A stretch of 64,000 nt of DNA from Rhodocyclaceae bacterium (GTDB taxonomy: Bacteria > Pseudomonadota > Gammaproteobacteria > Burkholderiales > Rhodocyclaceae). The notes beneath the pieces were generated by a model that saw nothing but the letters and a program-made list of their open reading frames with translations, did no database searches and was not told the origin of the DNA. Numbering within the stretch: position 1 is the first letter of the stretch; each line of letters starts with the position of its first letter. The stretch lies in NCBI GenBank assembly GCA_020445745.1, contig JAGRGB010000028.1, positions 1 through 64,000 of the forward strand, read 5' to 3'. Positions 17,463 to 26,098 of the stretch are shown here, one piece after another. Made by a program: the position numbers and the translations under genes.

Positions 17463-18422
17463 TCAGTTTCCTGCAAGCATGCTCATGACCGCCATCCGCA
17501 CCGCGATGCCGAAGGTCACCTGCGGCAGGATCACCGCCTGCCCGCCGTCGGCTACCGTCGAGTCGATCTCGACGCCCCGGTTCATCGGCCCCGGGTGCAA
17601 CACGATCGCGTCGGCCTTGGCCAGCGCGAGTTTCTCCGGCGTCAGGCCCCAGACCTTGAAATATTCCTGCGGACTGGGCAGCAGCGCCCCGTTCATGCGC
17701 TCGTTCTGCAGGCGCAGCATCATCACCACGTCGGCGCCGCGCAGGCCCTCGTTCATGTCGTGGCAGACGCGTACCCCCATGCGTTCGACCTCGGTCGGCA
17801 GCAGCGTCCGCGGTCCGACCACGCGCACTTCGGGGACGCCGAGCGTGGTCAGCGCGGCGAGTTGGGAGCGGGCCACCCGCGAGTGCAGGACGTCGCCGAC
17901 GACGACCACGATCAGGTTGTGGAATTCCTTCTTGAAGTGGCGGATCGTGTACATGTCCAGCAGGCCCTGGGTGGGGTGGGCATGACGCCCGTCGCCGGCG
18001 TTGATGACGTGGATGTGGTCGCGCCCGGTGGCGTGCAGGTGATCCGCGATCAGATACGGCGCGCCGCTCGATTCGTGGCGCACGACGAACATGTCGGCCT
18101 GCATCGCGCACAGGTTGTCGATGGTGTCGAGCAGGGTTTCGCCCTTCTTCGTCGACGAGGTCGATACGTTCAGGTTGATGACGTCCGCCGACAGGCGCTT
18201 GGCGGCGATCTCGAAGGTCGTGCGGGTGCGGGTCGAATTCTCGAAGAACAGGTTGAACACGCTCTTGCCGCGCAGCAGCGGCAGCTTCTTGATCTCCCGC
18301 TCGGCGACTTCGGTGAATGGTGCCGCAATGTCGAGGATCGCGCCGAGGATCGACAGCGGCAGCCCGTCGAGGGAGAGCAGGTGCTGCAGCTCGCCGTGCT
18401 TGTTCAGTTGCGGGTTACGCAT
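17463..18422 (-). CDS. pyrB: Aspartate carbamoyltransferase catalytic chain
   Basis: 319 residues. This enzyme condenses carbamoyl phosphate and aspartate, the committed step of pyrimidine synthesis. The carbamoyl phosphate site [13 protein letters not shown] is present near residues 60-72, followed by [18 protein letters not shown] and the aspartate-binding region [14 protein letters not shown]. Length is typical. It overlaps pyrR by eight bases and is one base from pyrX, forming the pyrR-pyrB-pyrX unit seen in beta- and gammaproteobacteria whose ATCase is a PyrB-PyrX complex. Confidence 0.97.
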   Translation of the reverse strand: MRNPQLNKHGELQHLLSLDGLPLSILGAILDIAAPFTEVAEREIKKLPLLRGKSVFNLFFENSTRTRTTFEIAAKRLSADVINLNVSTSSTKKGETLLDTIDNLCAMQADMFVVRHESSGAPYLIADHLHATGRDHIHVINAGDGRHAHPTQGLLDMYTIRHFKKEFHNLIVVVVGDVLHSRVARSQLAALTTLGVPEVRVVGPRTLLPTEVERMGVRVCHDMNEGLRGADVVMMLRLQNERMNGALLPSPQEYFKVWGLTPEKLALAKADAIVLHPGPMNRGVEIDSTVADGGQAVILPQVTFGIAVRMAVMSMLAGN

Positions 18423-18921
18423 CGATCAACCTCAGGGACAGGGTGCCGGTGGCGTCCCGGGACAGGCGCAGGGTACGGCTGGCCGGCAATGGCTGGGGCA
18501 GCGTGAATGCGCAGTAGCGGGCGCCGATCGGCAGTTCGCGGCCATGGCGGTCGCACATCACGGCAAGGTCGACCCGGCCGGGGCGGCCATAGTCGAACAG
18601 TTCGTTGAGGGCCGCCCGGGTGGTACGCCCGGTATACAGGACGTCATCGACGATGATGATGTCGGCGCTCTCGACGTCGAACGGGATGTCCGAGCGCTTG
18701 GGCCGCGGGTGCAGGCCGCGCGAACCGTAGTCGTCGCGGTAGAACGAGACGTCGATCGTGCCGAGGGGCGCCTTGATGCCGAGCTGGCGGTGCAGGCGGC
18801 GGGCAAGCCAGGCGCCTCCGGTATGGATGCCGACCAGCGCGGTGCGCTCGCTGAGGTCGGGACGAATCTGCTCGACCATGCGGGCGAGCAGGGTTTCGGC
18901 ATTCGGCAGTTCAATCGGCAT
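18415..18921 (-). CDS. pyrR: PyrR bifunctional regulator / uracil phosphoribosyltransferase
   Basis: 168 residues of the type I phosphoribosyltransferase family. The PRPP loop is [19 protein letters not shown], preceded by [15 protein letters not shown] and IDVSFYRDD, which are PyrR signatures. In pseudomonads and relatives PyrR acts on pyrimidine gene expression; whether it binds RNA here cannot be told. Start is ATG 18921, overlapping the ruvX stop by 11 bases. No attenuator-like leader is possible inside this tightly packed operon, so control of pyrB by local attenuation looks unlikely. Confidence 0.93.
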   Translation of the reverse strand: MPIELPNAETLLARMVEQIRPDLSERTALVGIHTGGAWLARRLHRQLGIKAPLGTIDVSFYRDDYGSRGLHPRPKRSDIPFDVESADIIIVDDVLYTGRTTRAALNELFDYGRPGRVDLAVMCDRHGRELPIGARYCAFTLPQPLPASRTLRLSRDATGTLSLRLIDA

Positions 18922-19363
18922 GGGCTCTCGCGTCCAGGAATTGCTGCAGGATGATTCGGGCGGCGGCCGCATCGAGGCGCGGCTTCGCAGACCGGCCGCG
19001 GTGGCCGCTGGCGGCCAGCTCGCCTTCGGCGGCGCAGCTGCTGAAGCGTTCATCGACCAGTTGCACCGGCAGTCCGAAGCGACCGTGCAGCTGGTTGGCG
19101 AAACGGCGGCAGCGGCGGCTCAGGTCGTGCTCGCTGCCGTCGGGCCGGGTCGGCAGCCCGACCACCAGGCCCACCGGCCGCCATTCGGCGAGCAGCGCCG
19201 CGATGCGCGCGAAGCGGGCATTGCCGCCCTCCTCGGCGATCGTCGCGACGGCATGGGCGGTGCCCGATTCGAGTTCGCCGACGGCGACGCCGATGCGGGC
19301 GAGGCCGAAGTCGAATGCCAGGATGCTGCCCCGTCGGGGCCACGTCCCGGCGCAGTCAGGCAT
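18911..19363 (-). CDS. ruvX: Holliday junction resolvase-like protein RuvX (YqgF)
   Basis: 150-residue RNase H-fold protein. The first acidic motif is [16 protein letters not shown], the second region [14 protein letters not shown] contains the conserved G-L-P, and the third [11 protein letters not shown] carries the D-E-R-x-T/S-like motif. The family processes the 5' end of pre-16S rRNA in several bacteria and was first predicted to be a resolvase. It overlaps yqgE by eight bases upstream and pyrR by 11 bases downstream; yqgE-ruvX-pyrR-pyrB is a conserved string. Confidence 0.95.
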   Translation of the reverse strand: MPDCAGTWPRRGSILAFDFGLARIGVAVGELESGTAHAVATIAEEGGNARFARIAALLAEWRPVGLVVGLPTRPDGSEHDLSRRCRRFANQLHGRFGLPVQLVDERFSSCAAEGELAASGHRGRSAKPRLDAAAARIILQQFLDARAHAD

Positions 19364-19922
19364 GGCCGGCGATCTCCGACAACGACGCGTAGTCGACGCC
19401 GATCAGCTGCAGCGCCGCGGCGAAGCGCTCCTCGGGCGGCAGCTCGAAGACGATCGACAGATCCGCCGGCACCGTCAGCCAGGCGTTCTGCGCCAGCTCC
19501 TGCTCGAGCTGGCCCGGCGACCAGCCGGCGTAGCCGAGGGTGACCAGCACCTCACTGGGTCCGCCGCCGCTGCCCACCGATTGCAGGATGTCCTTCGAGC
19601 TGGTCAGCGCAGCGTCGTCGCCGATCGCCAGGCTGGAGTGCCAGTCGCCTGCCGGCCGGTGCAGCACGAAGCCACGGTCGGTCTGCACCGGCCCGCCGAA
19701 ATAGACCGGCTGGCCGGCCGTTTCCCCGTCTTCGATCGGCAGGTCGATGCGCTCGAACAGCGTCGCCAGGTCCATGTCCAGCGGGCGATTGACGATCACA
19801 CCGAGGGCCCCCTGGTCATTGTGTTCCGCGATCAGCGTGACGGTGCGCGCGAAATTGGGATCGACCAGCGCAGGCATGGCGATCAGGAAATGCTTGGTCA
19901 GATTGCTGGTCGGCGAGATCAT
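19356..19922 (-). CDS. yqgE: YqgE/AlgH family protein
   Basis: 188 residues. Family signatures are [21 protein letters not shown] near the N-terminus, [16 protein letters not shown], and [17 protein letters not shown], then [18 protein letters not shown]. The biochemical role is not settled; AlgH is linked to alginate control in Pseudomonas. Start chosen at ATG 19922; an in-frame ATG at 19931 adds three residues. It is the first gene of the yqgE-ruvX-pyrR-pyrB-pyrX-cytochrome run and diverges from the photolyase gene. Confidence 0.95.
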   Translation of the reverse strand: MISPTSNLTKHFLIAMPALVDPNFARTVTLIAEHNDQGALGVIVNRPLDMDLATLFERIDLPIEDGETAGQPVYFGGPVQTDRGFVLHRPAGDWHSSLAIGDDAALTSSKDILQSVGSGGGPSEVLVTLGYAGWSPGQLEQELAQNAWLTVPADLSIVFELPPEERFAAALQLIGVDYASLSEIAGHA

Positions 19923-20054
19923 GACCGCCATTCTACGATGCTCTGCGCGCCCCGGTGGCGCGACCTTGCCGTGGCTCGGGCACAGCTCGCTGCGCGGAAC
20001 CCGGACCGCGGCCGATGGTCGCACCGGCGCAGACCTTCCCACGGGGAACAGTGT

Positions 20055-21506
20055 ATGAGTGATGCCGCCCTGGTGTGGCTGCGGCGCGACCTGCGCGCCG
20101 ACGACAACGCCGCCCTTCATCATGCGCTGACGCGCTCGCGACGGGTGTACTGCGTCTTCGTGTTCGACACGACGATCCTCGACCGCCTGGTGGACCGCGA
20201 CGATCGCCGCGTCGAATTCATCCTGGCCAGCCTCGCCGAACTCGACCGCCGGCTGGCCGAGTCGTCGCGCGCCGCCGGCGGCGGCAGCAGCGGCGTGATC
20301 GTGCGCCACGGTGATCCGGTGGAGCGCATTCCGGCGCTGGCGCTCGAGCTCGCCGTGGACGAAGTGCACTGCAACCGCGACTACGAGCCCGACGCGCTGC
20401 GGCGCGACGCCGCGGTGGCCGACCGCCTCGCGAGTGCCGGCATCACCCTGCACACCCACAAGGACCAGGTGATCTTCGAAAAGGACGAGGTGCTGACCCG
20501 CCAGGGCAGGCCGTACACCGTGTACACGCCGTACTGCCGCGCGTGGCTGGCGCGCCTGACGCCGGCCGCTATCCGCGCCTACCCGATCGACGGGCAGGCC
20601 GCGGTGCTGGCCCCGAAGCCGGCCGGCGAGACGCTGCCGGGCCTGTCGGAAATCGGCTTCCGGGCGAGCGATCCGGCGTCGCTGCCGATCCTGCCCGGCA
20701 GCGACGCCGGGCAGGCCTTGCTGGCCGACTTCGTAGGGCGGATGGGGCGCTACCACGAGGCGCGGGACTTCCCGGCCGTGAACGGCGTGTCCTGCCTGTC
20801 GGTGCACCTGCGCTTCGGCACCGTGTCGATCCGCGCGCTGGCGCGCGCGGCGCTCGGCCAAGCCGGCGAGGGCGCCCGCGTCTGGCTCGGCGAGCTGATC
20901 TGGCGGGAGTTCTATCAGCAGTTGCTGTGGCATCACCCCCACGTCGTCGACCGGGCGTTCAAGCCGGCCTTCGACGCGGTCCGCTGGGCGGACGACCCGG
21001 CCGCCTTCGAGGCCTGGTGCGAGGGCCGCACCGGCTACCCGCTGGTGGACGCCGCGATGCGGCAGCTGAACACCACCGGCTACATGCACAACCGGCTGCG
21101 CATGGTCGCCGCGTCGTTCCTGACCAAGGACCTGGGGCTGGACTGGCGCCTCGGCGAGCGTTACTTCGCGCGCCGCCTCAACGACTACGATCTGGCGGCC
21201 AACAACGGCGGCTGGCAGTGGGCGGCGTCGTCCGGCTGTGACGCCCAACCATGGTTTCGCATCTTCAATCCGGTGACCCAGTCGAAGAAGTTCGATCGCG
21301 ACGGGCGCTTCATCCGGCGCTATCTGCCGGAACTCGCCGCTGTGCCGGCGCCCTTCGTGCACGCACCGTGGGAGATGGACGAGGGCCGGCAGCGAAGCTG
21401 CGCTTGCACCGTCGGCCGCGACTATCCGCTGCCGATCGTCGACCACGCCGAGGCGAGGGCGCGTACGCTGGCGCGTTTCGAGGCCGTCCGCCAGGCGTCC
21501 GACTGA
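20055..21506 (+). CDS. phrB: Deoxyribodipyrimidine photolyase
   Basis: 483 residues. The N-terminal antenna domain starts [21 protein letters not shown]. The C-terminal FAD domain includes [51 protein letters not shown] and the flavin/DNA signature [24 protein letters not shown]. These identify a class I CPD photolyase that repairs UV dimers using blue light. The length is right for the family. It diverges from yqgE across about 130 bases. A Cys-rich turn ([18 protein letters not shown]) near the end is typical of the subgroup. Confidence 0.95.
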   Translation: MSDAALVWLRRDLRADDNAALHHALTRSRRVYCVFVFDTTILDRLVDRDDRRVEFILASLAELDRRLAESSRAAGGGSSGVIVRHGDPVERIPALALELAVDEVHCNRDYEPDALRRDAAVADRLASAGITLHTHKDQVIFEKDEVLTRQGRPYTVYTPYCRAWLARLTPAAIRAYPIDGQAAVLAPKPAGETLPGLSEIGFRASDPASLPILPGSDAGQALLADFVGRMGRYHEARDFPAVNGVSCLSVHLRFGTVSIRALARAALGQAGEGARVWLGELIWREFYQQLLWHHPHVVDRAFKPAFDAVRWADDPAAFEAWCEGRTGYPLVDAAMRQLNTTGYMHNRLRMVAASFLTKDLGLDWRLGERYFARRLNDYDLAANNGGWQWAASSGCDAQPWFRIFNPVTQSKKFDRDGRFIRRYLPELAAVPAPFVHAPWEMDEGRQRSCACTVGRDYPLPIVDHAEARARTLARFEAVRQASD

Positions 21507-21545
21507 GCGGCGCAGCGAGGCCCGCCCCACCTCCAGGAGAATGCG

Positions 21546-22715
21546 ATGAGCAAGCACAGAGTTGCCCCCCGCACCCAGGCGATCCACGGAGATCACGACC
21601 CGTCGGTGGCCGACGTCGCGCCGCCGATCCACCTCAGTTCGACCTATCGCGCCGCGGACTCCGCCGAGTTCGCACAGATCGCCGCCGCCGATCGCCCGAG
21701 TCGCTTCTATACCCGCTACGGCAACCCGACGGTGGCCCGCGCCGAGCGCCTGCTCGCCGGGCTAGAAGATTGCCAGTCGGCCCTGCTGTTCGCCTCCGGC
21801 ATGGGCGCGGTGTCCACCACCGTGCTGGCGCTGCTGTCCTCCGGCGATCACGTCGTCGCCCAGCGCGACCACTACATGGGCACGCTGCGCCTGCTCACCG
21901 AGCTGTTGCCGAGGTTCGGCATCGCGCACACGCTGGTGGACCAGACCGACGCCGCCGCGTTTGCCGCCGCGATCCGCCCCGAGACGCGGCTGGTGATCGT
22001 CGAGACACCGTCGAACCCGATGCTCCGCCTGACCGATCTCGCCGCGGTCGCCGGCCTGGCCCGGGCGCGCGGCATCGTGACGCTGGCCGACAACACCTTC
22101 GCCAGCCCCCTCAACCAGCGCCCGGCGGAATGCGGCATCGACCTGGTGGTGCATTCGGCCACCAAGTACCTCGGCGGCCACAGTGACCTGCTGGCCGGTG
22201 TGCTGTGCGGCCCGGCCGAGCTGGTGGACCGGGTGTGGTCGCAGTCCATCGTGCTCGGCGCCTGCAGCAATGGCTTCGACGCCTACCTGCTGCTGCGTGG
22301 CCTGCGTACGCTGCCGCTGCGGGTCGAACGCCAGAGCGAGACGGCGCTCGCGCTGGCGCGCCACCTGGAGGGCCGTGCCGGCATCACCCGGGTTCATTAT
22401 CCGGGCCTCTCAAGCCATCCCCAGCACGAACTGGCCGAGCGCCAGATGACAGCCTTCGGCGGCGTTCTCAGCTTCGAGCTCGAAGCCGGCGCCGGGGGCG
22501 CGCGGTCGTTCGTGGACGCCCTCGATCTGGTCGCCAACGCGGTCAGCCTCGGTGGCGTCGAAACGCTGGCGAGCCACGTCGGTTCGATGTGGCATGCCGC
22601 CGACGGCCAGGGCGCGATGCCGGCCGGCCTGATCCGCCTCGCGGTCGGACTCGAGCACCCGGACGACATCGTCCGCGACATCGAGCGTGGACTGGCGGCG
22701 GCCGCCAAGGCGTAA
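21546..22715 (+). CDS. Trans-sulfuration family PLP enzyme (cystathionine synthase/lyase-like)
   Basis: 389 residues of the Cys/Met metabolism PLP family. The cofactor lysine is K207 in [16 protein letters not shown]; the N-terminal YTRYGNPTV and [14 protein letters not shown] and the C-terminal [17 protein letters not shown] are all family motifs. Members act as cystathionine gamma-synthase, gamma- or beta-lyase, or O-acyl-homoserine sulfhydrylase, and sequence inspection does not separate these. Ribosome site CCAGGAG precedes ATG 21546. It lies 39 bases after the photolyase gene in the same direction, without obvious functional link. Confidence 0.87.
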   Translation: MSKHRVAPRTQAIHGDHDPSVADVAPPIHLSSTYRAADSAEFAQIAAADRPSRFYTRYGNPTVARAERLLAGLEDCQSALLFASGMGAVSTTVLALLSSGDHVVAQRDHYMGTLRLLTELLPRFGIAHTLVDQTDAAAFAAAIRPETRLVIVETPSNPMLRLTDLAAVAGLARARGIVTLADNTFASPLNQRPAECGIDLVVHSATKYLGGHSDLLAGVLCGPAELVDRVWSQSIVLGACSNGFDAYLLLRGLRTLPLRVERQSETALALARHLEGRAGITRVHYPGLSSHPQHELAERQMTAFGGVLSFELEAGAGGARSFVDALDLVANAVSLGGVETLASHVGSMWHAADGQGAMPAGLIRLAVGLEHPDDIVRDIERGLAAAAKA

Positions 22716-23668
22716 GGGCTCGGATCGGGCACGAATCGACTCTCGCCCCGGCAAAGAAACCTCGGCATGCCGTGGCGGTTCCCGGTTGGCGTCGCCGGGT
22801 CGCTCACCGCTCCCGATGGCAGCCGTTCGCTTCAGCCTTCCCCGAGGCGAAAACCATCCGCCTGGTCGCGCCAGGTCTGCTGCCGACGAGCTGGTACGCA
22901 TCGCGCCGGCGGCGCTTTGCGGACCGACCCGAGCGAAAGAAGGCAGCCGGCCGCCGTGGGGCGCGGAGTTCGTGTTGTGCCGACTCGGTGGCAATCGCGC
23001 CGACCGAAAGCCCTCGATGCGCCCCCGCCGCTGTCGCGCCGAGCGGAACGATGCTGCCGTCGATCCAGGCTACCGCGTCAGGCTCCAGTGCCGGCGGCCA
23101 CTGTTCCAGCCAGCGCTGCACCGCCCCTTCGAATGCTTTCCGAGCGCCGCGGGCGGACACTCGCCGACGGCGACATGCGGGGGATTTTGAAGCGCAAGCG
23201 CCAGGGTGCCCCTGAAGCCCCTGCTGCGGGCCGGCCGCTGGCCGTCGCCGAGCCGGACGCTCCAACAACCCCCTGCAAGCCAGGGCGGCCCGCCGGACAT
23301 GGACGTGGAAGACGCCGATCGCCAACGAGCGGCGCGATCCGCGGCCTGCCCCCGGTCTACCGAGGGCTTTGGCCGTGGTCGTCACGCGGTGGTCGTTCAC
23401 GAGCAGCGCCAATGGCGGCCTGCAAGGACGAAGTTGACGTTGCCAGCGATGGCAAGGGAGCATGTGATCGGCAATTCCCCCTTCCCTGGTCGTGGAAGCA
23501 CGGTGAACTGTAGAACAGGGCGGGGTGGACAAGCGTCATCGGGTCCTTGGCCAGGGACTCGTCGCCTGAACGACAGCGCAGTCGCTGCCAGCGATCGCCA
23601 GGCAAACGAAATAGCTGCCAATCGCCAACAGGGTGGACATCGTCAGTCAAGAATAATTGGGAAGTTCG
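22716..23668 (+). other. Long intergenic stretch with no supported gene
   Basis: About 950 bases between the trans-sulfuration gene and the acyltransferase gene, unusual in a window packed with overlapping genes. Open frames exist on both strands but their translations are Arg/Pro/Ala rich and match no family I recognise. The best is on the minus strand, 22804-23532, where a segment around 22850-23130 reads more like real protein (W-L-E-Q-W-P-P-A-L-E-P-D-A-V-A-W-I-D). It could be a decayed gene or chance. No inverted terminal repeats, tRNA or transposase motif were found. Confidence 0.6.
22804..23532 (-). pseudogene. Possible decayed or spurious gene, function unknown
   Basis: A 242-codon open frame on the minus strand in the otherwise gene-free stretch. 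The N-terminal two thirds are composition-biased. The region around residues 130-185 has a more balanced composition with aromatic and acidic residues. Neighbouring frames contain other plausible fragments, which would fit a frameshifted gene remnant. No family, catalytic motif or convincing ribosome site is visible. It is listed because nothing else occupies the region. Confidence 0.2.
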
Positions 23669-25603
23669 TTGCGTACCGATATCCAATTTCTCCGGGGCAT
23701 CGCGGTCATGTCCGTGGTGCTGTACCACGCTCGTGTCCTGGCCTTGAACGGTGGATTTCTCGGTGTCGATGTCTTCTTCGTGATTTCTGGATTCCTGATC
23801 ACGTCAAACATCCTGAAGGATCTCGAGAACGACCATTTCTCGTTCCGCGGGTTCTATGTCCGACGAGCCAAGCGCTTGTTGCCGGCAGCCTACTCCACCC
23901 TGATCGTCACCACCTTGGCTGCCTATGCGTTTCTTACACAGGACGAATGGCGTGACTATCTGTTCCAGTTGCTTGGTACGGTGACTTTCTCGGCGAACCT
24001 GTTTCTGCCTTTCCAGACCGGGTATTTCGAAAGCGCGGCGGATGGAAAGCCTTTGCTCCACACATGGTCGCTGTCGCTGGAAGAACAGTATTATCTGGTC
24101 ATCCCCCTGCTGTTGTGGATCACGTCACCCCGCGCCAGAGGCTGGGTCCTGGCGTTCATTGCCACTGCCAGCCTGGTGCTGTGCTATGCCTTCGTAACCG
24201 CGCACTTCACATATTGGCGATTGCCGGCCATCGATTCCTCCACGTTTGCGTTCTACACGCTTCCGGGCCGCGCGTGGGAACTCCTGGTCGGATCTTTGCT
24301 GGCATGGTTGTCACGACACAAGCTCATGCCGGCCCCCGCTCCCCTCGTCAAGTACGTGGCACTTGTCATCCTCGCTTTCTGCCTCGTGCAGCCACTCGAC
24401 AACTTGCACCCGCGGGGAGACGCCACCTTGGCAGTCCTCGCCACGGCCATTCTGATCGCGGGCAGGGGCGACTGGCTGCCGGTCAATGCCTGGACCGGCG
24501 GCCTGATCAAGGTTGGCGACTGGTCCTATTCCCTATATCTGGTCCATTGGCCGCTGTTTGCATTTGCCCATATCAGCCACCTCGGTACGGTTCCGATGCT
24601 GGTCGGTGCCATGCTCGTTCCCCTTGCAATCCTGCTCGCCTATCTGCAATTCCAATTTGTGGAGCAGCGGTTCCGCTACGGCTGGCACGCCAGGCCGGAG
24701 CGCACGATCCAATGGCTCGCCGCTGCATCGCTGATGGTGTTCCTGTTTCCATTGCCCGCCATGTTGCAGGGGAAGGCCCTGGGCCCGGAGCGCGACGATA
24801 CGGACAATTACGTCCTCGGCATGGACAAGCGCTGCGGGCAACAGGACGACCTGATTGGCGCCGCGATCTGCATGACCTCGCCAGAACCCAGATTCGCCCT
24901 GTGGGGCGACAGTTACGCCATGCACCTGGTGCCTGGATTGCTCAAGATCTCCGGTATTGGTGACTCGCTGGTGCAAATCACCAAAGCTTCGTGTGCCCCG
25001 ATCCTTGGCTTGGCTGCCATCGAGCCCCCTTATTTTCGTGAATCCTGGGCCCCGTCCTGTCTGAAATTCAACGCGGAAGCTCTCCAATACATCCGCAACA
25101 CCAGTTCCATTCGCTACGTGCTACTGAGTTCGCCGTTCGCAGCCTATTTCAGGCCGGGCGAACTCCCGCTCTACCACGACGGACAGACTTGGAACGGCGA
25201 CCGCTCCGATGCCATCGCCCGCATGCGGAAAACCATCGAAGCCATCAGGCAGGCGGGCAAGCAGCCCATCCTGATCACCCCGCCACCCAAGGCGGGGTTC
25301 GACATCGGAGAATGTTGGCGGCGACGCAATGGCGGCTTGCTGACTTTCGGGCACCAGGAATGCACCTTCAGCATCTCTGAATATCACGCTTACGAACGTG
25401 GCATCATTGACGCGATCGCTGAAATCGAAGCCCACGACGGCCTTGAGGTGGTGTGGCTCGATCGCGCGTTTTGCCGCGCCGGACGCTGTCAAACCAGCGA
25501 GGGCGGTCGCGCTCTTTATCGGGACAATGGGCACCTCACCGCACAGGGGGCGGCGTTCATCGTTCCAATACTGAGCCCCCTTGCCGACAAGGCATCCCAG
25601 TAG
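23669..25603 (+). CDS. OafA-type membrane O-acyltransferase with C-terminal SGNH domain
   Basis: About 644 residues. The N-terminal acyltransferase-3 domain has RTDIQFLRGIAVMSVVLYHA with the catalytic His of that motif, FLGVDVFFVISGFLI, the R-R-x-x-R-L-L-P segment and about ten transmembrane helices up to about residue 365. The C-terminal extracytoplasmic SGNH domain has the GDSYAMHL nucleophile motif and LYRDNGHLT near the end with Asp/His. Such fused proteins acetylate cell-surface or secreted polysaccharides. I choose TTG 23669, with GGGAAG just upstream; TTG 23657 is an alternative, and ATG 23708 would cut the first helix. Its base composition is visibly less GC-rich than that of its neighbours, and long non-coding flanks suggest horizontal acquisition. 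Confidence 0.88.
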   Translation: MRTDIQFLRGIAVMSVVLYHARVLALNGGFLGVDVFFVISGFLITSNILKDLENDHFSFRGFYVRRAKRLLPAAYSTLIVTTLAAYAFLTQDEWRDYLFQLLGTVTFSANLFLPFQTGYFESAADGKPLLHTWSLSLEEQYYLVIPLLLWITSPRARGWVLAFIATASLVLCYAFVTAHFTYWRLPAIDSSTFAFYTLPGRAWELLVGSLLAWLSRHKLMPAPAPLVKYVALVILAFCLVQPLDNLHPRGDATLAVLATAILIAGRGDWLPVNAWTGGLIKVGDWSYSLYLVHWPLFAFAHISHLGTVPMLVGAMLVPLAILLAYLQFQFVEQRFRYGWHARPERTIQWLAAASLMVFLFPLPAMLQGKALGPERDDTDNYVLGMDKRCGQQDDLIGAAICMTSPEPRFALWGDSYAMHLVPGLLKISGIGDSLVQITKASCAPILGLAAIEPPYFRESWAPSCLKFNAEALQYIRNTSSIRYVLLSSPFAAYFRPGELPLYHDGQTWNGDRSDAIARMRKTIEAIRQAGKQPILITPPPKAGFDIGECWRRRNGGLLTFGHQECTFSISEYHAYERGIIDAIAEIEAHDGLEVVWLDRAFCRAGRCQTSEGGRALYRDNGHLTAQGAAFIVPILSPLADKASQ

Positions 25604-26098
25604 CTTGCCAGACCGAGGCTCCGGGCCAGGTCCACTGGAGCACTCGAGCGCGCGTTCACGTTCCTGCGGATTTCGGGCAGTTACAGGGGTGGAGCGGTAA
25701 TGCAAGGGGCAGGTTCATCGGAACGGTGAAGGTCTCGCAGGGGTTCATCGCCGAACTGGCCTCCCTGTGGGGCAAAGTGCGCTCCTGGCCGGCTGCCGCC
25801 CGGCAAGATCCCGGTGGATCCGATGAAATCGGTCGGCCTGTTTCGTGATCGGTTGCGGAGCACGCCAAGCGTATTGTCGCGCGCACCACACGAGGCCGCG
25901 GGCGCGCCTCGACATGGGCATGTGTCGTGAAGCGAGTGCCGTCGCGTCCGGGGTGGCGTGAGGTGGGCGGACCGCTGCCGATCGGAACAGGAGCCGACAC
26001 GCCGACCTCGCCGTCAGGCAAATGCGTGCCCGCCGCTATGCACCGAACCGGTGCCGGCGACCGGCCCCGGGGAAGCACCGGGGCCGGTTGTCTCGCTG
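25604..26098 (+). other. Intergenic stretch with no supported gene
   Basis: About 495 bases between the convergent acyltransferase gene and chpA. Short open frames are present but none has a recognisable product or a good start. The one structured element is the hairpin at 26060-26088, listed separately. Together with the 950-base stretch upstream of the acyltransferase, this makes an isolated gene in about 1.4 kb of non-coding sequence. Confidence 0.6.
26060..26088 (-). terminator. GC-rich hairpin, probable end of the pil-chp transcript
   Basis: A perfect 11-base-pair inverted repeat (ACCGGCCCCGG / CCGGGGCCGGT) with a seven-base loop lies 10 bases beyond the chpA stop. No run of T follows in the chpA direction, so it is not a textbook intrinsic terminator. 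It could instead stabilise the 3' end or act bidirectionally between the two convergent genes. Confidence 0.5.

Noticed and set aside
26060-26088. Hairpin as a transposon end or attachment site
   Set aside because: It occurs once, has no matching partner near the island, and is best explained as a transcript-end hairpin between convergent genes.
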